Below, in pieces: positions 24,846 through 34,853 of a stretch of 64,000 bases of DNA (the first letter of the stretch is position 1; each line of letters begins with the position of its first letter). This DNA is from Shimia sp. SK013. GTDB lineage: Bacteria; Pseudomonadota; Alphaproteobacteria; Rhodobacterales; Rhodobacteraceae. The position numbers and the translations under genes are program-made. The stretch is taken from contig NZ_LAJH01000017.1 in assembly GCF_001292625.1 (NCBI RefSeq), forward strand, positions 1 to 64,000, given 5' to 3'. The notes under the pieces are model-generated. The model ran no database searches, was not told where the DNA came from, and saw only the letters and a list, made by a program, of their open reading frames with translations.

Positions 24846-25202
24846 ATGCACAAGATAAACCTCGCTGAAAAACTATCGCAGTTTTCCAGTCACTGGGACC
24901 CGCATGTCATCGCCAACTACAATGGAAATGACGTGATGGTGGTCAAATTTCAGGGCGCGTTTCTGTTTCACAAACACGACGACACCGATGATTTCTTTCT
25001 GGTGCTCGACGGCGCTGTGACGATGGACTACGACAACGCCCCTTCCGTCACCTTCGGCCCCGGTGAACTGCTCATCGTGCCCCAAGGCCAAATCCACCGC
25101 CCCCGCGCCGATCAAGAAGCCCGCGTGCTTCTGATCGAACCCAAGGGCGAAGCCAACACTGGGGACAGCGGCCTCGCGCCTGCCCCAAAACCGCATATCT
25201 GA
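24846..25202 (+). CDS. Small cupin protein upstream of leuA
   Basis: A 118-residue single-domain cupin. Motif 1 is FHKHDDTDDFFLVLDGAVTM and motif 2 is GELLIVPQGQIHRPRADQEA, with His, His, Asp/Glu and His as candidate metal ligands. Such small cupins bind a metal and may have isomerase, dioxygenase or binding roles; none can be assigned. The ATG follows AGGACACACACC. leuA starts 13 bases after its stop, so the two are co-transcribed behind the leader peptide, which is an unusual partner for leucine synthesis. Confidence 0.82.
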   Translation: MHKINLAEKLSQFSSHWDPHVIANYNGNDVMVVKFQGAFLFHKHDDTDDFFLVLDGAVTMDYDNAPSVTFGPGELLIVPQGQIHRPRADQEARVLLIEPKGEANTGDSGLAPAPKPHI

Positions 25203-25215
25203 TAGGACGAAACCA

Positions 25216-26793
<1,578 letters not shown>

Positions 26794-26801
26794 CCCAAAC
26801 C

Positions 26802-26832
26802 AAGGCCGCCTCACAGGGCGGCCTTTTCTTTC
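26802..26832 (+). terminator. Rho-independent terminator after leuA
   Basis: AAGGCCGCC/GGCGGCCTT with a short loop, followed by TTTTCTTT, lies 8 bases after the leuA stop. Confidence 0.85.
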
Positions 26833-26970
26833 GGGTCTGTCCGAATGGGGTTGGCAAATAGGACCGGTCAATCGCTGCGGTCAAAAGCGTAAGTCTGCTT
26901 GGCAGGTTAAAGCTGACCTCCAAATCAATCGAGTAGTTGCCCGCTATCAGGATTTCTCATCCTTGATTGC

Positions 26971-27390
26971 CTATGCGTCCCGTTTTCCAGACGCCACCAG
27001 CCACCAAGCAAGCAGCGGAAAACCAACAAGTTCAAATGCCAGTGACGGGGCAATCGCAGCGCTAAATATTACTTCAGTGTCCATGGCGCTTAGTCGAAAC
27101 AGACCCGCGACTGCAGTCATAGCCGACAGAATAATCAAGGTTGAGCGAAGATTGCGCAATGCGAAGCCGCCAGCCACGAACACAGCACCGACGCCAAACC
27201 AGACCCCGCCAATGAACCGTATGTGGCTGTCTTGGGCATGGAATGCTGCGGCATCTGTGATTGAAACGAAATCACGCGTCGATTGCCATCCCAGTGTCTT
27301 TATCCCGCCTAAGCCTACATTTAGTCCTAGTAAGATGATCACAGTCCCAACGATCACAACCACCGAATTCAGTAATTTTATCTTGTTCAT
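26971..27390 (-). CDS. DUF4345-type small membrane protein
   Basis: A 139-residue protein with four hydrophobic segments (VVVIVGTVIILLGLNVGLGG, FIGGVWFGVGAVFVAGGFAL, STLIILSAMTAVAGLFRLS, and FELVGFPLLAWWLVA). The layout and GGVWFGVG loop match the DUF4345 family; function unknown. A tetR gene starts divergently, and a palindrome sits directly over its likely promoter, so repression by that TetR protein is plausible. Base composition of the pair is lower in G+C than the surrounding genes. Confidence 0.75.
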   Translation of the reverse strand: MNKIKLLNSVVVIVGTVIILLGLNVGLGGIKTLGWQSTRDFVSITDAAAFHAQDSHIRFIGGVWFGVGAVFVAGGFALRNLRSTLIILSAMTAVAGLFRLSAMDTEVIFSAAIAPSLAFELVGFPLLAWWLVASGKRDA

Positions 27391-27429
27391 TTCACTTTCC
27401 CTAAATGCGAACCCTGTGGGCGAATAATA

Positions 27430-27493
27430 TTTGGAACGCGTTCTATATTAATGAAGCCTTGACAGGGCAAGCATTATTTGGGACGCGTACCAA
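27430..27493. promoter_or_regulatory. DUF4345/TetR divergent operators and promoter
   Basis: Two sites share an ACGCGT core: TTTGGAACGCGTTC near 27430-27443 (GAACGCGTTC is a perfect palindrome) and TTTGGGACGCGTACCAAA near 27476-27493, whose TTTGG/CCAAA arms are inverted. On the minus strand, TTGCCC (27465-27470) and TATAGA (27442-27447), 17 bases apart, form a good promoter for the DUF4345 gene, with the first palindrome overlapping its start region. Confidence 0.55.
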
Positions 27494-27516
27494 AATAAAT
27501 CTGAGAGGGCCTAACC

Positions 27517-28113
27517 ATGGCTAGAACCGCTGGCAGGCCTCCCCGCAGTAAGGCTGAGATTTTGGAGTTCCGATCAAAGATCGGGAAGCACGCGCTTGAG
27601 ATTTATCGTGCAGAAGGCTTCGAAGCGGTTTCAATGCGCCGTTTGGCCAAGGCGGTCGGATGCGCTCCGATGACAATTTACGCACATTTTGACGGCAAGA
27701 CGGATATTCTACGATACCTTTGGGCAGACGTGCTTACGGACATGTCTAGTGACATCGCGGAAAAGCTAAAGTCGGTCGCGGGTCCGAGTGAGCGGCTGCA
27801 GTCAGCATCTCACTCCTTTATCGCTTACTGGATCGATCACTCTGATCATTTTCGACTTGTCTTTATGTCTAACGACGTAACGCGGGCGGATGTCAGTACG
27901 TTCCTTATGGGCGAAGATACCTTAGCACACTTCTTGATGTTTTCGGATTTGATCCGAGAGGTTCACCCTGAAGAACATGACGTTAAAATGAGCACTGACA
28001 CACTCATATCTGGATTAATCGGTATCGCTCTTTGCATGAATACCATGCCTGACTACCCATGGGCCGACGCGACCTCGATGACCAACCAACTCCTATTGAG
28101 CATCATCGTGTAA
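27517..28113 (+). CDS. TetR-family transcriptional regulator
   Basis: A 198-residue repressor-type protein. The helix-turn-helix lies at residues 25-60: ALEIYRAEGFEAVSMRRLAK, then AVGCAPMTIYAHFDGKTDIL. The C-terminal ligand-binding domain is variable. It is divergent from the DUF4345 gene and probably binds the two ACGCGT-centred dyads between them. The ATG is preceded by GAGAGGG. Ligand unknown. Confidence 0.85.
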   Translation: MARTAGRPPRSKAEILEFRSKIGKHALEIYRAEGFEAVSMRRLAKAVGCAPMTIYAHFDGKTDILRYLWADVLTDMSSDIAEKLKSVAGPSERLQSASHSFIAYWIDHSDHFRLVFMSNDVTRADVSTFLMGEDTLAHFLMFSDLIREVHPEEHDVKMSTDTLISGLIGIALCMNTMPDYPWADATSMTNQLLLSIIV

Positions 28114-28334
28114 ACCAATTCGCAATTTGAGGAAAAGCTGACATTCGTGCACGGCGCAGCATCAGTAGCTTTGGGCTCAAACCCGCCATTCGCCGCGGTC
28201 TTGCCAATGCCTACTTCTAGGATCGGCTTGTTCAACACCAAATGCGGACATAACCAGTCTTTTCGACCAACCGCACAGTGCCCCACGCCCACCGCCCATT
28301 GAAACCTGCCCCCAAAAACCCCACTCCTACTCCC
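28114..28334. other. Intergenic region before sigZ
   Basis: About 220 bases without a supported gene. No coding frame of note; no clear promoter boxes. It must contain the start signals of the sigZ-GST pair. Confidence 0.4.
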
Positions 28335-28889
28335 ATGAGCACCGCACCCGATCTCACCGCCGTCTGGTCCGCTTACCGCGACCGGCTCAAGGCCTTCCTG
28401 CACGCCCGCATCGCCAATCCGGCCGATGTGGACGACCTGCTGCAGGACATCTCGATCAAGGCCTTCACCGGCCTGCCCGACTTGCAGGACCACGCCAAAC
28501 TAAAACCTTGGCTCTTCCAGACCGCCAACCGCGCCATCATTGACCACTACCGCGCCAATGCACGTGGCAAAGACATCGACCCCGGCGATCTGTGGTACGT
28601 CGAGGACGATCCGGTCGTCCGCCACGACCTCGAGGGTTGCGTCACGCCGTTTATCAACGCGCTCCCTGCCGACACCGCGCAGATGCTGACCGAGATCGAC
28701 CTCAACGGCATGTCGCAACGCGACTACGCCCAAGCCCACGACATTCCCTATTCCACGTTGAAATCCCGCGTCACCAAAGCCCGCACAGACCTGCGTGACC
28801 TGTTCGAAGGCTGCTGCAAATTCACCATGGACAGCCGCGGCAACCTCTCGGAAATGGAAAGAAAATCAACTGGTTGCAGCCGCTGCTAA
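28335..28889 (+). CDS. ECF RNA polymerase sigma factor, SigZ-like
   Basis: A 184-residue ECF sigma factor. Region 2 runs from VWSAYRDRLKAFLHARIANP through DVDDLLQDISIKAFTGLPDL to the -10 recognition part WLFQTANRAIIDHYRANARG. Region 4 contains MSQRDYAQAHDIPYSTLKSR. The C-terminal extension carries cysteines (FEGCCKFTMDSRGNLSEMER, then Cys-Ser-Arg-Cys at the end), a feature I associate with the SigZ group. The ATG at 28335 was chosen because it begins the domain; the upstream frame is Pro-rich leader. No anti-sigma gene is adjacent; a GST gene follows 76 bases later and is a likely target or partner. Confidence 0.82.
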   Translation: MSTAPDLTAVWSAYRDRLKAFLHARIANPADVDDLLQDISIKAFTGLPDLQDHAKLKPWLFQTANRAIIDHYRANARGKDIDPGDLWYVEDDPVVRHDLEGCVTPFINALPADTAQMLTEIDLNGMSQRDYAQAHDIPYSTLKSRVTKARTDLRDLFEGCCKFTMDSRGNLSEMERKSTGCSRC

Positions 28890-28965
28890 AATAATCCTCC
28901 AAATCTTTCGTCTTTTTCCCGTCCCGCCCGTCTTACTTAATGAAAGACAGCAAAGGACGTTCCCA

Positions 28966-29676
28966 ATGATCAAAATTGTCAGCTTCACCATCTGCCCCTT
29001 CGTGCAACGCGTCACCGCCTTGCTTGAGGCTAAAAAGATACCCTACGACATCGAATTCATCTCGTTGTCGGACAAACCACAATGGTTCCTCGACCTCTCC
29101 CCCACCGGCCAAGTGCCGATGCTGGTAACCGAAGGCGGCACAGCCCTGTTTGAAAGCGATGCCATCATCGAATACATCGACGACATCTCGCCCCCCCTGC
29201 AGGCCGACCTGACGCCCGAAGACCGCGCCATCAACCGCGCGTGGTCCTATCAGGCGTCCAAGCATTACCTCGTGCAATGCGGCACCATGTCCTCCAAAGA
29301 CCCTGCCACATACCAAGAGCGCACCCGCAAACTGACCGCCGCCTTCGCGCGTGTGGAAAAACAGTTGGGCGATGGTCCGTTTTTTGCGGGCGACACCCTT
29401 GGCAACGTCGACATCGCGTGGATGGTGCTCCTGCACCGCGCCGCCATTGTCGAGGCGCATTCGGGCTTTGATATGCTTACGGGCTTTCCGAAAACCAAAG
29501 CGTGGCAACAGGCCATGATGGACACAGGCATTCCGCAAAAAGCCGTGTCGGCAGAATTTGCCGCGAAATTCGCCAACTTCTACCTGTCCGACACCACTTG
29601 GCTCGGCCGCGGGGCCAACACCAACGAAGCTCCTTGCGCGCCCGCCAAAGCCTCTAGCGGGGGATGCTGCGGCTAA
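28966..29676 (+). CDS. Glutathione S-transferase with a cysteine-rich tail
   Basis: A 236-residue GST. The N-terminal thioredoxin-like domain starts MIKIVSFTICPFVQRVTALL with a CPF active-site motif, as in omega/glutaredoxin-like GSTs. The cis-Pro region TGQVPMLVTEGGTALFESDA and the helical domain are intact. The last dozen residues, CAPAKASSGGCCG, add three cysteines and a Gly-rich stretch not usual in GSTs. It follows a sigma factor that also ends in cysteines, so both may respond to thiol stress or metal. The ATG at 28966 follows AAAGGACG. Confidence 0.87.
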   Translation: MIKIVSFTICPFVQRVTALLEAKKIPYDIEFISLSDKPQWFLDLSPTGQVPMLVTEGGTALFESDAIIEYIDDISPPLQADLTPEDRAINRAWSYQASKHYLVQCGTMSSKDPATYQERTRKLTAAFARVEKQLGDGPFFAGDTLGNVDIAWMVLLHRAAIVEAHSGFDMLTGFPKTKAWQQAMMDTGIPQKAVSAEFAAKFANFYLSDTTWLGRGANTNEAPCAPAKASSGGCCG

Positions 29677-29679
29677 GGT

Positions 29680-30393
29680 TCAGCCAATAACCATGTCGCC
29701 CGCCAGCCCCAAGGCAAATCCAGCCACGGCGCCAAGCGCGGGCGACCAGGTGCCCTTTTCGTATGCTTCTGGCGCGATGTCCTGAAAAATCAGATACAGA
29801 ATGCCGCCGGCCGCGAAAATCATGATCCCGCCCAGTGTTGCGGGGTCATTCGCCAAAAAATGAAAGCCAAGCGCCGCGCACAGCGGCCCCAATCCAGCCA
29901 AACCAACAAACATCAGCAAAACCAACCACGCGGGCGTGTGGCCTTTGGCCCAAAGATCGCGAAACGCGCCAAATCCCTCGGGCACGTTTTGCAAAAACAT
30001 CATCGCCGCCAACAACTTTGCCGTCGCGGCTTCGGTCACCAGCAACGCGCCAAGCGCCATGGCTTCGGGCAAAAAATCAAGCAACATCGCCAATAACAAC
30101 GCGCCATTTCCACCCGCCTTGGCCAGCCACTTGTCGATCGCATAAAATGTAATGCCGCCTCCGACCAACAAAGACACCGCCCAGTGCACCGGCAGGGTTT
30201 CGGCCCCCTTTGGCACCAAAACCAACGCCACCGCCGACAACAGCGCACCGCCGCCAAACGCTGTCACGCCTTTGACAAACCGCGCCTCCACCCGCGCGTC
30301 TCGTATATGCTCAATCCGCGCGAAAACGCCGCCCAACGGCATCGCCAGTCCAGCAAAAAGCGCCAATATCAAAGCATGTGTCATCGCATCCAT
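29680..30393 (-). CDS. ZIP-family metal transporter
   Basis: A 237-residue inner-membrane protein with eight hydrophobic segments and ZIP-type metal motifs in the middle and late helices: LDFLPEAMALGALLV (TM4 position), FLQNVPEGFGAFRDL (TM5 position), and IFQDIAPEAYEKG. Canonical TM4 has HNxPEG; here it is DFLPEA, so the usual His-Asn pair is replaced, which may alter metal choice. Zinc or iron uptake is the family role. It converges with the GST gene (3-base gap). The ATG at 30393 or one three codons later is possible. Confidence 0.78.
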   Translation of the reverse strand: MDAMTHALILALFAGLAMPLGGVFARIEHIRDARVEARFVKGVTAFGGGALLSAVALVLVPKGAETLPVHWAVSLLVGGGITFYAIDKWLAKAGGNGALLLAMLLDFLPEAMALGALLVTEAATAKLLAAMMFLQNVPEGFGAFRDLWAKGHTPAWLVLLMFVGLAGLGPLCAALGFHFLANDPATLGGIMIFAAGGILYLIFQDIAPEAYEKGTWSPALGAVAGFALGLAGDMVIG

Positions 30394-30509
30394 ATCGCCA
30401 GCCTAAGACAGCTGACCGCGTGGTGCGACCTTCTTCTGCGTGTCAGGCAGCAGCGGCAAAAACGGCACCGTCGCTATACATCCGCGATACCGACGCAATA
30501 CCGCCAACG

Positions 30510-30535
30510 AAAAAAGCGGCTCCGACCGGAACCGC
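30510..30535 (-). terminator. Rho-independent terminator of the galactoside operon
   Basis: On the minus strand, GCGGTTCC/GGAGCCGC (one G-U pair) with loop GGTC and a T6 tail lies 33 bases after the GH42 stop. Confidence 0.8.
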
Positions 30536-30567
30536 CTTCGTAATTTCCAACCGATTTTCGAGACCGC

Positions 30568-32499
30568 TCAGCTCATATTGCTCTCAGCAACAAGGTCGCC
30601 ACCATTGCGCACGACAACGCCACACGCCCCGACCTGCTGGCCGTCATACGTGATCTCATGCGCCTCATAGTTGATAAGGAACTCCAGGTCCCCCAGCATC
30701 CGGCGGCGCAACCCACCTGACATCCTGTGGACCTCAATCCCTGTTGCCTCGGCAACCATGCCGACAATCCGATCAAACAATATCTCATCTGGGAAGCCGC
30801 CCAGATACCACCGGTTGCCTTCGGCCATCAAGACGGGCACGCCATTTTCCAGCGACATCAATGCTTTGGCAGACCCCGAAAGTCGTTCGCACCAATGGTC
30901 CACGGTGCCACCGCCATCCACTGCCATGCCCGCATTCGGCGGCAAGCTTTCGATCAACTCGACCCGCGCATCCAACCCCGGCACACCGGGACGCCCGCCG
31001 TCAGGAATGCGGAATTCAGGCGTGATTGCGCCTGTGCGCGGCCCCAAAACCGCCACGGCCCCAGCCGCGTCTATCGCCTCGACCAGCGTAGGCTCCAGCG
31101 TCGCCAGACCCGGTGCAAACACCGCTTTGTAGCCCGCGAAATCACGACAATCGCTGTTCACAATGTCCACTGACAATCCAGCGCGCCGCAACGCCCGGTA
31201 CGTTGCAAACACAAGCCGGAAATAGTCAAACCCTGCCCCTTGCGGTTGCGTGTGCCATGCCCAGTCAGAGGCATAATCAAACACGATTGCCACGGGCGCC
31301 TGTGTGGTCTTCGTATCGCCAATTTTCTCAGCGATTTCAGCCGCCTGACGCGCCTCCGCCATTCCAGGCGCCTCTTGGCGGTCTGGGGTCAACAGACCCG
31401 CATGCATCATTTCTTGCGCCATCGGTGCTTGCCGCCAGCGGAAATAGCTCACGACTTCCGCCCCATGCGCAAAGGCTTCCAGCGACCACAACGCCACCAT
31501 TCCCGGTAGCGGAGCAGGGTTAAAAGGCGCCCAATTCACCGGCCCGGGCTGTTGCTCCATCACCCACCAGCGGCCTTTGCCTACGGCGCGATAAAGGTCA
31601 TGGTGAAACGCCTGCATGTCCGGGTCACCTTGGCGCAAATACCGCGCTTTATGATCATCCGACGCTTCAAGACGGTCCGACAGGAAACCAATCGGATAGC
31701 TGTCCCAACTGGCAATATCGAGGTCCGCACCAACATCGAAATGGTCAAACTCCAGAATGCGGCCCATATAGTTGTGGATCAGCGGCGCGTCGGTGTTGAC
31801 CCGCAAAACATCAACTTGAACCTTGTTGAACAGCGTCACCTGATCACTGGAAAACCGCCTAAAAGCAAGGACATGGCTTGGATTTGGCTCGGTCACTGTC
31901 AGATTAGGCAGATCAATATCGGCAAAGTCGAAATACTCCATCGACCAAAAGATATTGCCCCATGCTTCATTGAGCGCCTCAATTGTTTCATATCGCGCAC
32001 GGCACCACGCCTGAAACGCAACCTTGGCCGGCTCGGAATAGCTGACCGTCGTGTCGTGACAGCCGTATTCATTGTCCGTTTGCCACGCGACCACATGCGG
32101 GTTTGGCCCATAGCGTTCCGCGAGAATGCGCGTAATCCGCGCACTTTCGTCGCGATATCCGACATGGCTGAAACAGTAATGCCGGCGCGACCCGAACTTG
32201 CGCGGGTTACCGTCGGCATCCACTGCGAGCATGTCGGGATGCTTGTCGATCATCCACCGTGGCGGAGTCGCCGTTGGCGTACCCAGAATGACCTTCAAGC
32301 CAGCATCACCAAGCACATCAATCGCACGATCCAGCCACTCGAGAGTCAGGACGCCCGGCTTGGCTTCCATTCGGCTCCAGGCGAACTCGCCAATCCGCAC
32401 CCAACGAATGCCCGCAGCCATCATGTCAGCTGCGTCCTTCTCCCAGATGTCTTCGGGCCAATGCTCGGGGTAATAACAGACCCCCAGATCCTTACTCAT
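30568..32499 (-). CDS. Beta-galactosidase, glycoside hydrolase family 42
   Basis: A 643-residue GH42 enzyme that cleaves terminal beta-galactosides. The TIM-barrel domain has the acid/base Glu144 in WQTDNEYGCH and the nucleophile Glu315 in WWVMEQQPGPVNWAP; GVCYYPEHWPEDIW at the N-terminus is also GH42-typical. A trimerisation domain (about residues 395-600) and a small C-terminal beta domain follow. No signal peptide, so it acts on imported sugars. It is the last gene of the galactoside operon and its ATG overlaps the lactonase stop (ATGA). Confidence 0.93.
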   Translation of the reverse strand: MSKDLGVCYYPEHWPEDIWEKDAADMMAAGIRWVRIGEFAWSRMEAKPGVLTLEWLDRAIDVLGDAGLKVILGTPTATPPRWMIDKHPDMLAVDADGNPRKFGSRRHYCFSHVGYRDESARITRILAERYGPNPHVVAWQTDNEYGCHDTTVSYSEPAKVAFQAWCRARYETIEALNEAWGNIFWSMEYFDFADIDLPNLTVTEPNPSHVLAFRRFSSDQVTLFNKVQVDVLRVNTDAPLIHNYMGRILEFDHFDVGADLDIASWDSYPIGFLSDRLEASDDHKARYLRQGDPDMQAFHHDLYRAVGKGRWWVMEQQPGPVNWAPFNPAPLPGMVALWSLEAFAHGAEVVSYFRWRQAPMAQEMMHAGLLTPDRQEAPGMAEARQAAEIAEKIGDTKTTQAPVAIVFDYASDWAWHTQPQGAGFDYFRLVFATYRALRRAGLSVDIVNSDCRDFAGYKAVFAPGLATLEPTLVEAIDAAGAVAVLGPRTGAITPEFRIPDGGRPGVPGLDARVELIESLPPNAGMAVDGGGTVDHWCERLSGSAKALMSLENGVPVLMAEGNRWYLGGFPDEILFDRIVGMVAEATGIEVHRMSGGLRRRMLGDLEFLINYEAHEITYDGQQVGACGVVVRNGGDLVAESNMS

Positions 32500-33353
32500 A
32501 GGATTACCTTGTTCTCAGCTTGCCCTTGGGCGACCGCGTCTTCCACGAAAACCATGCCGTTTTCCGGTTCTGTCTCAAGCACGTCTGCCGACAGCCCTTC
32601 GGCCGCAGTGGTGCAAAAGAGCGTCGTCAAATCCGCCCCGCCAAACGCAGGGCATGACGTGTGACGCCCGCCAAATTCAACCGCGCGCACAAATTGGCCG
32701 CTCCCATCATAAGCCGCCACGCGGCTCGCGCCCCATTGCGCAATCCAGATCGTGCCGTCCGCATCAACCACCGCGCCATCCGGGTTCAAGCCCTCCGCTT
32801 TGGTATCAACATGCACGAACGCCTCGCCCACGGGCCAGCCGTCAGGGTCCATCTCCCAGCGCATCACTTGGCCGGTCAGCGTGTCCGCATAATGTGCCCA
32901 TTTGCCGTCCGGCGAAAAACAGATTGCGTTGGTGATCGTCACATCCGCCACCAGCTTGCGCAACTCGCCTTTGTAATAGCGATAGATCGCGCCTGCCTTG
33001 GCCTCGGCACTTTTGCCCATCGTGCCAATCCAGAACCCGCCAAAGGGGTCCGCGCGCCCGTCGTTGGACCGCGTGTCCGGATTGTCGGCTTCCAGCGCGA
33101 CCAGATACTCCTGCTCACCGCTGCTGATTGTGAATTTCCAGAGCGCGGTTTCACTGGCAAGGATCAGCGTGTCCACATCCACCCAGCCAGCTGCCGAGAC
33201 GTGTTCGTCAAATTCCCATTCCCGATGGTCGCCTTTCACCTGCGTCATGAGCTTGTTGCCCAAGATATCAAACCAGAACAACTGCTCCCGCTCCGGATGC
33301 CACAACGGCCCTTCGCCCAATTCACAGACGCGGGTGTCAAACACATAACTCAT
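32496..33353 (-). CDS. SMP-30/gluconolactonase family lactonase (probable galactonolactonase)
   Basis: A 285-residue six-bladed beta-propeller with SMP-30 motifs: CELGEGPLWHPEREQLFWFD (Glu metal ligand), RSNDGRADPFGGFWIGTMG (Asn and Asp ligands) and NPDGAVVDADGTIWIAQWGA. Family members hydrolyse sugar lactones with a divalent metal. Between a galactose dehydrogenase-type SDR and a KDPGal pathway, the likely substrate is D-galactono-lactone. It overlaps its neighbours by four bases on each side. Confidence 0.88.
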   Translation of the reverse strand: MSYVFDTRVCELGEGPLWHPEREQLFWFDILGNKLMTQVKGDHREWEFDEHVSAAGWVDVDTLILASETALWKFTISSGEQEYLVALEADNPDTRSNDGRADPFGGFWIGTMGKSAEAKAGAIYRYYKGELRKLVADVTITNAICFSPDGKWAHYADTLTGQVMRWEMDPDGWPVGEAFVHVDTKAEGLNPDGAVVDADGTIWIAQWGASRVAAYDGSGQFVRAVEFGGRHTSCPAFGGADLTTLFCTTAAEGLSADVLETEPENGMVFVEDAVAQGQAENKVIL

Positions 33354-33955
33354 GGAAAAACCTTATCATATGCGGTCACAATTTCATCGGCCCTGGCCCG
33401 CACATCAGCCGCGCTCATACCAAGTTTATAGATAGCGGACCCGATCCCGAACCCGTCAGCACTCGCGGCGCCCCATTGGTCGAAATTCTCCGGGCCAGCG
33501 CCGCCCACGGCGTAAACCTGCGTGCCACTGGGCAACACCGCCCGAAGCGCTTTCATGCCCCCCGGCCCGGCCATATTTCCCGGAAACAGCTTCAGCCCTG
33601 TCGCGCCTGCCTGCAACGCTGAAAATGCCTCGGTCGGAGTGAAAATTCCCGGCCAGCTTTCCATGCCCAAAGCCTTTGTGTGGGCAATCACCTCTGGATC
33701 GCAATTGGGTGACACAATCAGCTTGCCGCCCGCGTCGTGCACGGCCTCAACTTGGGCCACAGTCAACACCGTGCCCGCGCCGATCAACGCGCGACCAGCG
33801 TTGTCTTTGACCAAACGCCGGATGCTTTCCACCGCGTCTGGCGAGTTCAGCGGCACTTCGATCTTGGTGATGCCCGCTTTCATAATTTCATGTGCAATCG
33901 GCACAACTTCGTCCGGGGTCACCCCCCGCAAAATGGCAATAATCGCCCGGTCCAT
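33350..33955 (-). CDS. dgoA: 2-dehydro-3-deoxy-6-phosphogalactonate aldolase
   Basis: A 201-residue class I aldolase of the KDPG/KHG family. It splits KDPGal to pyruvate and glyceraldehyde-3-phosphate. The general base Glu is in GITKIEVPLNSPDAVESIRR and the Schiff-base Lys in GATGLKLFPGNMAGPGGMKA. GKLIVSPNCDPEVIAHTKAL is typical of the galactonate type (SPN). The ATG at 33955 gives the conserved start MDRAIIAILRGVTPDE; a 14-residue extension was rejected. It follows dgoK by 4 bases. Confidence 0.93.
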   Translation of the reverse strand: MDRAIIAILRGVTPDEVVPIAHEIMKAGITKIEVPLNSPDAVESIRRLVKDNAGRALIGAGTVLTVAQVEAVHDAGGKLIVSPNCDPEVIAHTKALGMESWPGIFTPTEAFSALQAGATGLKLFPGNMAGPGGMKALRAVLPSGTQVYAVGGAGPENFDQWGAASADGFGIGSAIYKLGMSAADVRARADEIVTAYDKVFP

Positions 33956-33959
33956 AGTG

Positions 33960-34850
33960 TTACCCCAAAAGGTTGCGCGCGGCAGACAGCCCCGCAATGG
34001 TCATTTCCTGACATTCCGCAATGGTGGCGAAACCACCCTGCGTTTTAAGCGCCTTGGCGTAAACCTCAGACAGAGCGGCATCGCCAATCACTGCGATGTT
34101 TTGGCCAAGCCAGTAAGGTTTTGACGCCGCCAATTCCGCGCCAAGCAACAGCCCCGAAAGCCGCGCACGCGCGGCGGACGCAGGCGTGGCATTCAACAGA
34201 TCACTCGCACGAATGCCAAACAATTCACCTGCCAAACTCTCTGGTCGCGATAGTGTCTGGTCCAGCCCGTCTTCAAACGCGGCGTCATCCCAACCGCCGC
34301 CCACCGAATGCTGCAAAACGCTGGATTTACTCAACAACGCAAACATTTCACCAGTCATAAAGGTGCGAAAACTCACCACTTCATCGGCGCTGACATGTAC
34401 CCACTTTGTGTGCGTTCCCGGCAGGCAAATTACGCCATCCCATTTCGGCGTCCGTGCCAAAAATCCAGCAACCTGTGTCTCTTCGCCACGCATCACATCT
34501 GCAGGTTTCTCCTGCTTAAGGCCCGGCACCACAAAAACCCGCACCCGCGCATCTGTGCCCGGCACTTGCACCGCGTGTCCCGCCAACGGCGCACTGGGGA
34601 CCGTCGCATATGGCGCCTCGACCCAGCCTTGCCGCGCACCAACCATGCCGCAGGCCACGACGTCCGTGACTCGCGCGCCAAGCCAGTCACCAATCAACGC
34701 CATCAACGCCGGTCCGAACTCGGACTTCTCCAGCCGCGCCATACCGTGATCTGATTGTGCCTCCGCCAGAACAGTTTCCCCCGACATCGCATAGGCCCGC
34801 AGGTTCGACGTGCCCCAATCAACCGCAATCCATTCCGCCGTCACAGTCAT
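33960..34850 (-). CDS. dgoK: 2-dehydro-3-deoxygalactonokinase
   Basis: A 296-residue ASKHA-fold sugar kinase, DgoK family. It opens WIAVDWGTSNLRAYAMSGET, the phosphate-1 motif, and has VICLPGTHTKWVHVSADEVV and FRTFMTGEMFALLSKSSVLQ, typical of DgoK. It phosphorylates 2-keto-3-deoxygalactonate at O-6 using ATP. It lies between the SDR and dgoA with gaps of 3-4 bases, within the De Ley-Doudoroff operon. Confidence 0.92.
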   Translation of the reverse strand: MTVTAEWIAVDWGTSNLRAYAMSGETVLAEAQSDHGMARLEKSEFGPALMALIGDWLGARVTDVVACGMVGARQGWVEAPYATVPSAPLAGHAVQVPGTDARVRVFVVPGLKQEKPADVMRGEETQVAGFLARTPKWDGVICLPGTHTKWVHVSADEVVSFRTFMTGEMFALLSKSSVLQHSVGGGWDDAAFEDGLDQTLSRPESLAGELFGIRASDLLNATPASAARARLSGLLLGAELAASKPYWLGQNIAVIGDAALSEVYAKALKTQGGFATIAECQEMTIAGLSAARNLLG

Positions 34851-34853
34851 GAT

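Noticed and set aside
27459..27464. TTGACA as the -35 box of the tetR gene
   Set aside because: No acceptable -10 box lies 16-19 bases downstream; the sequence there is GACGCG.
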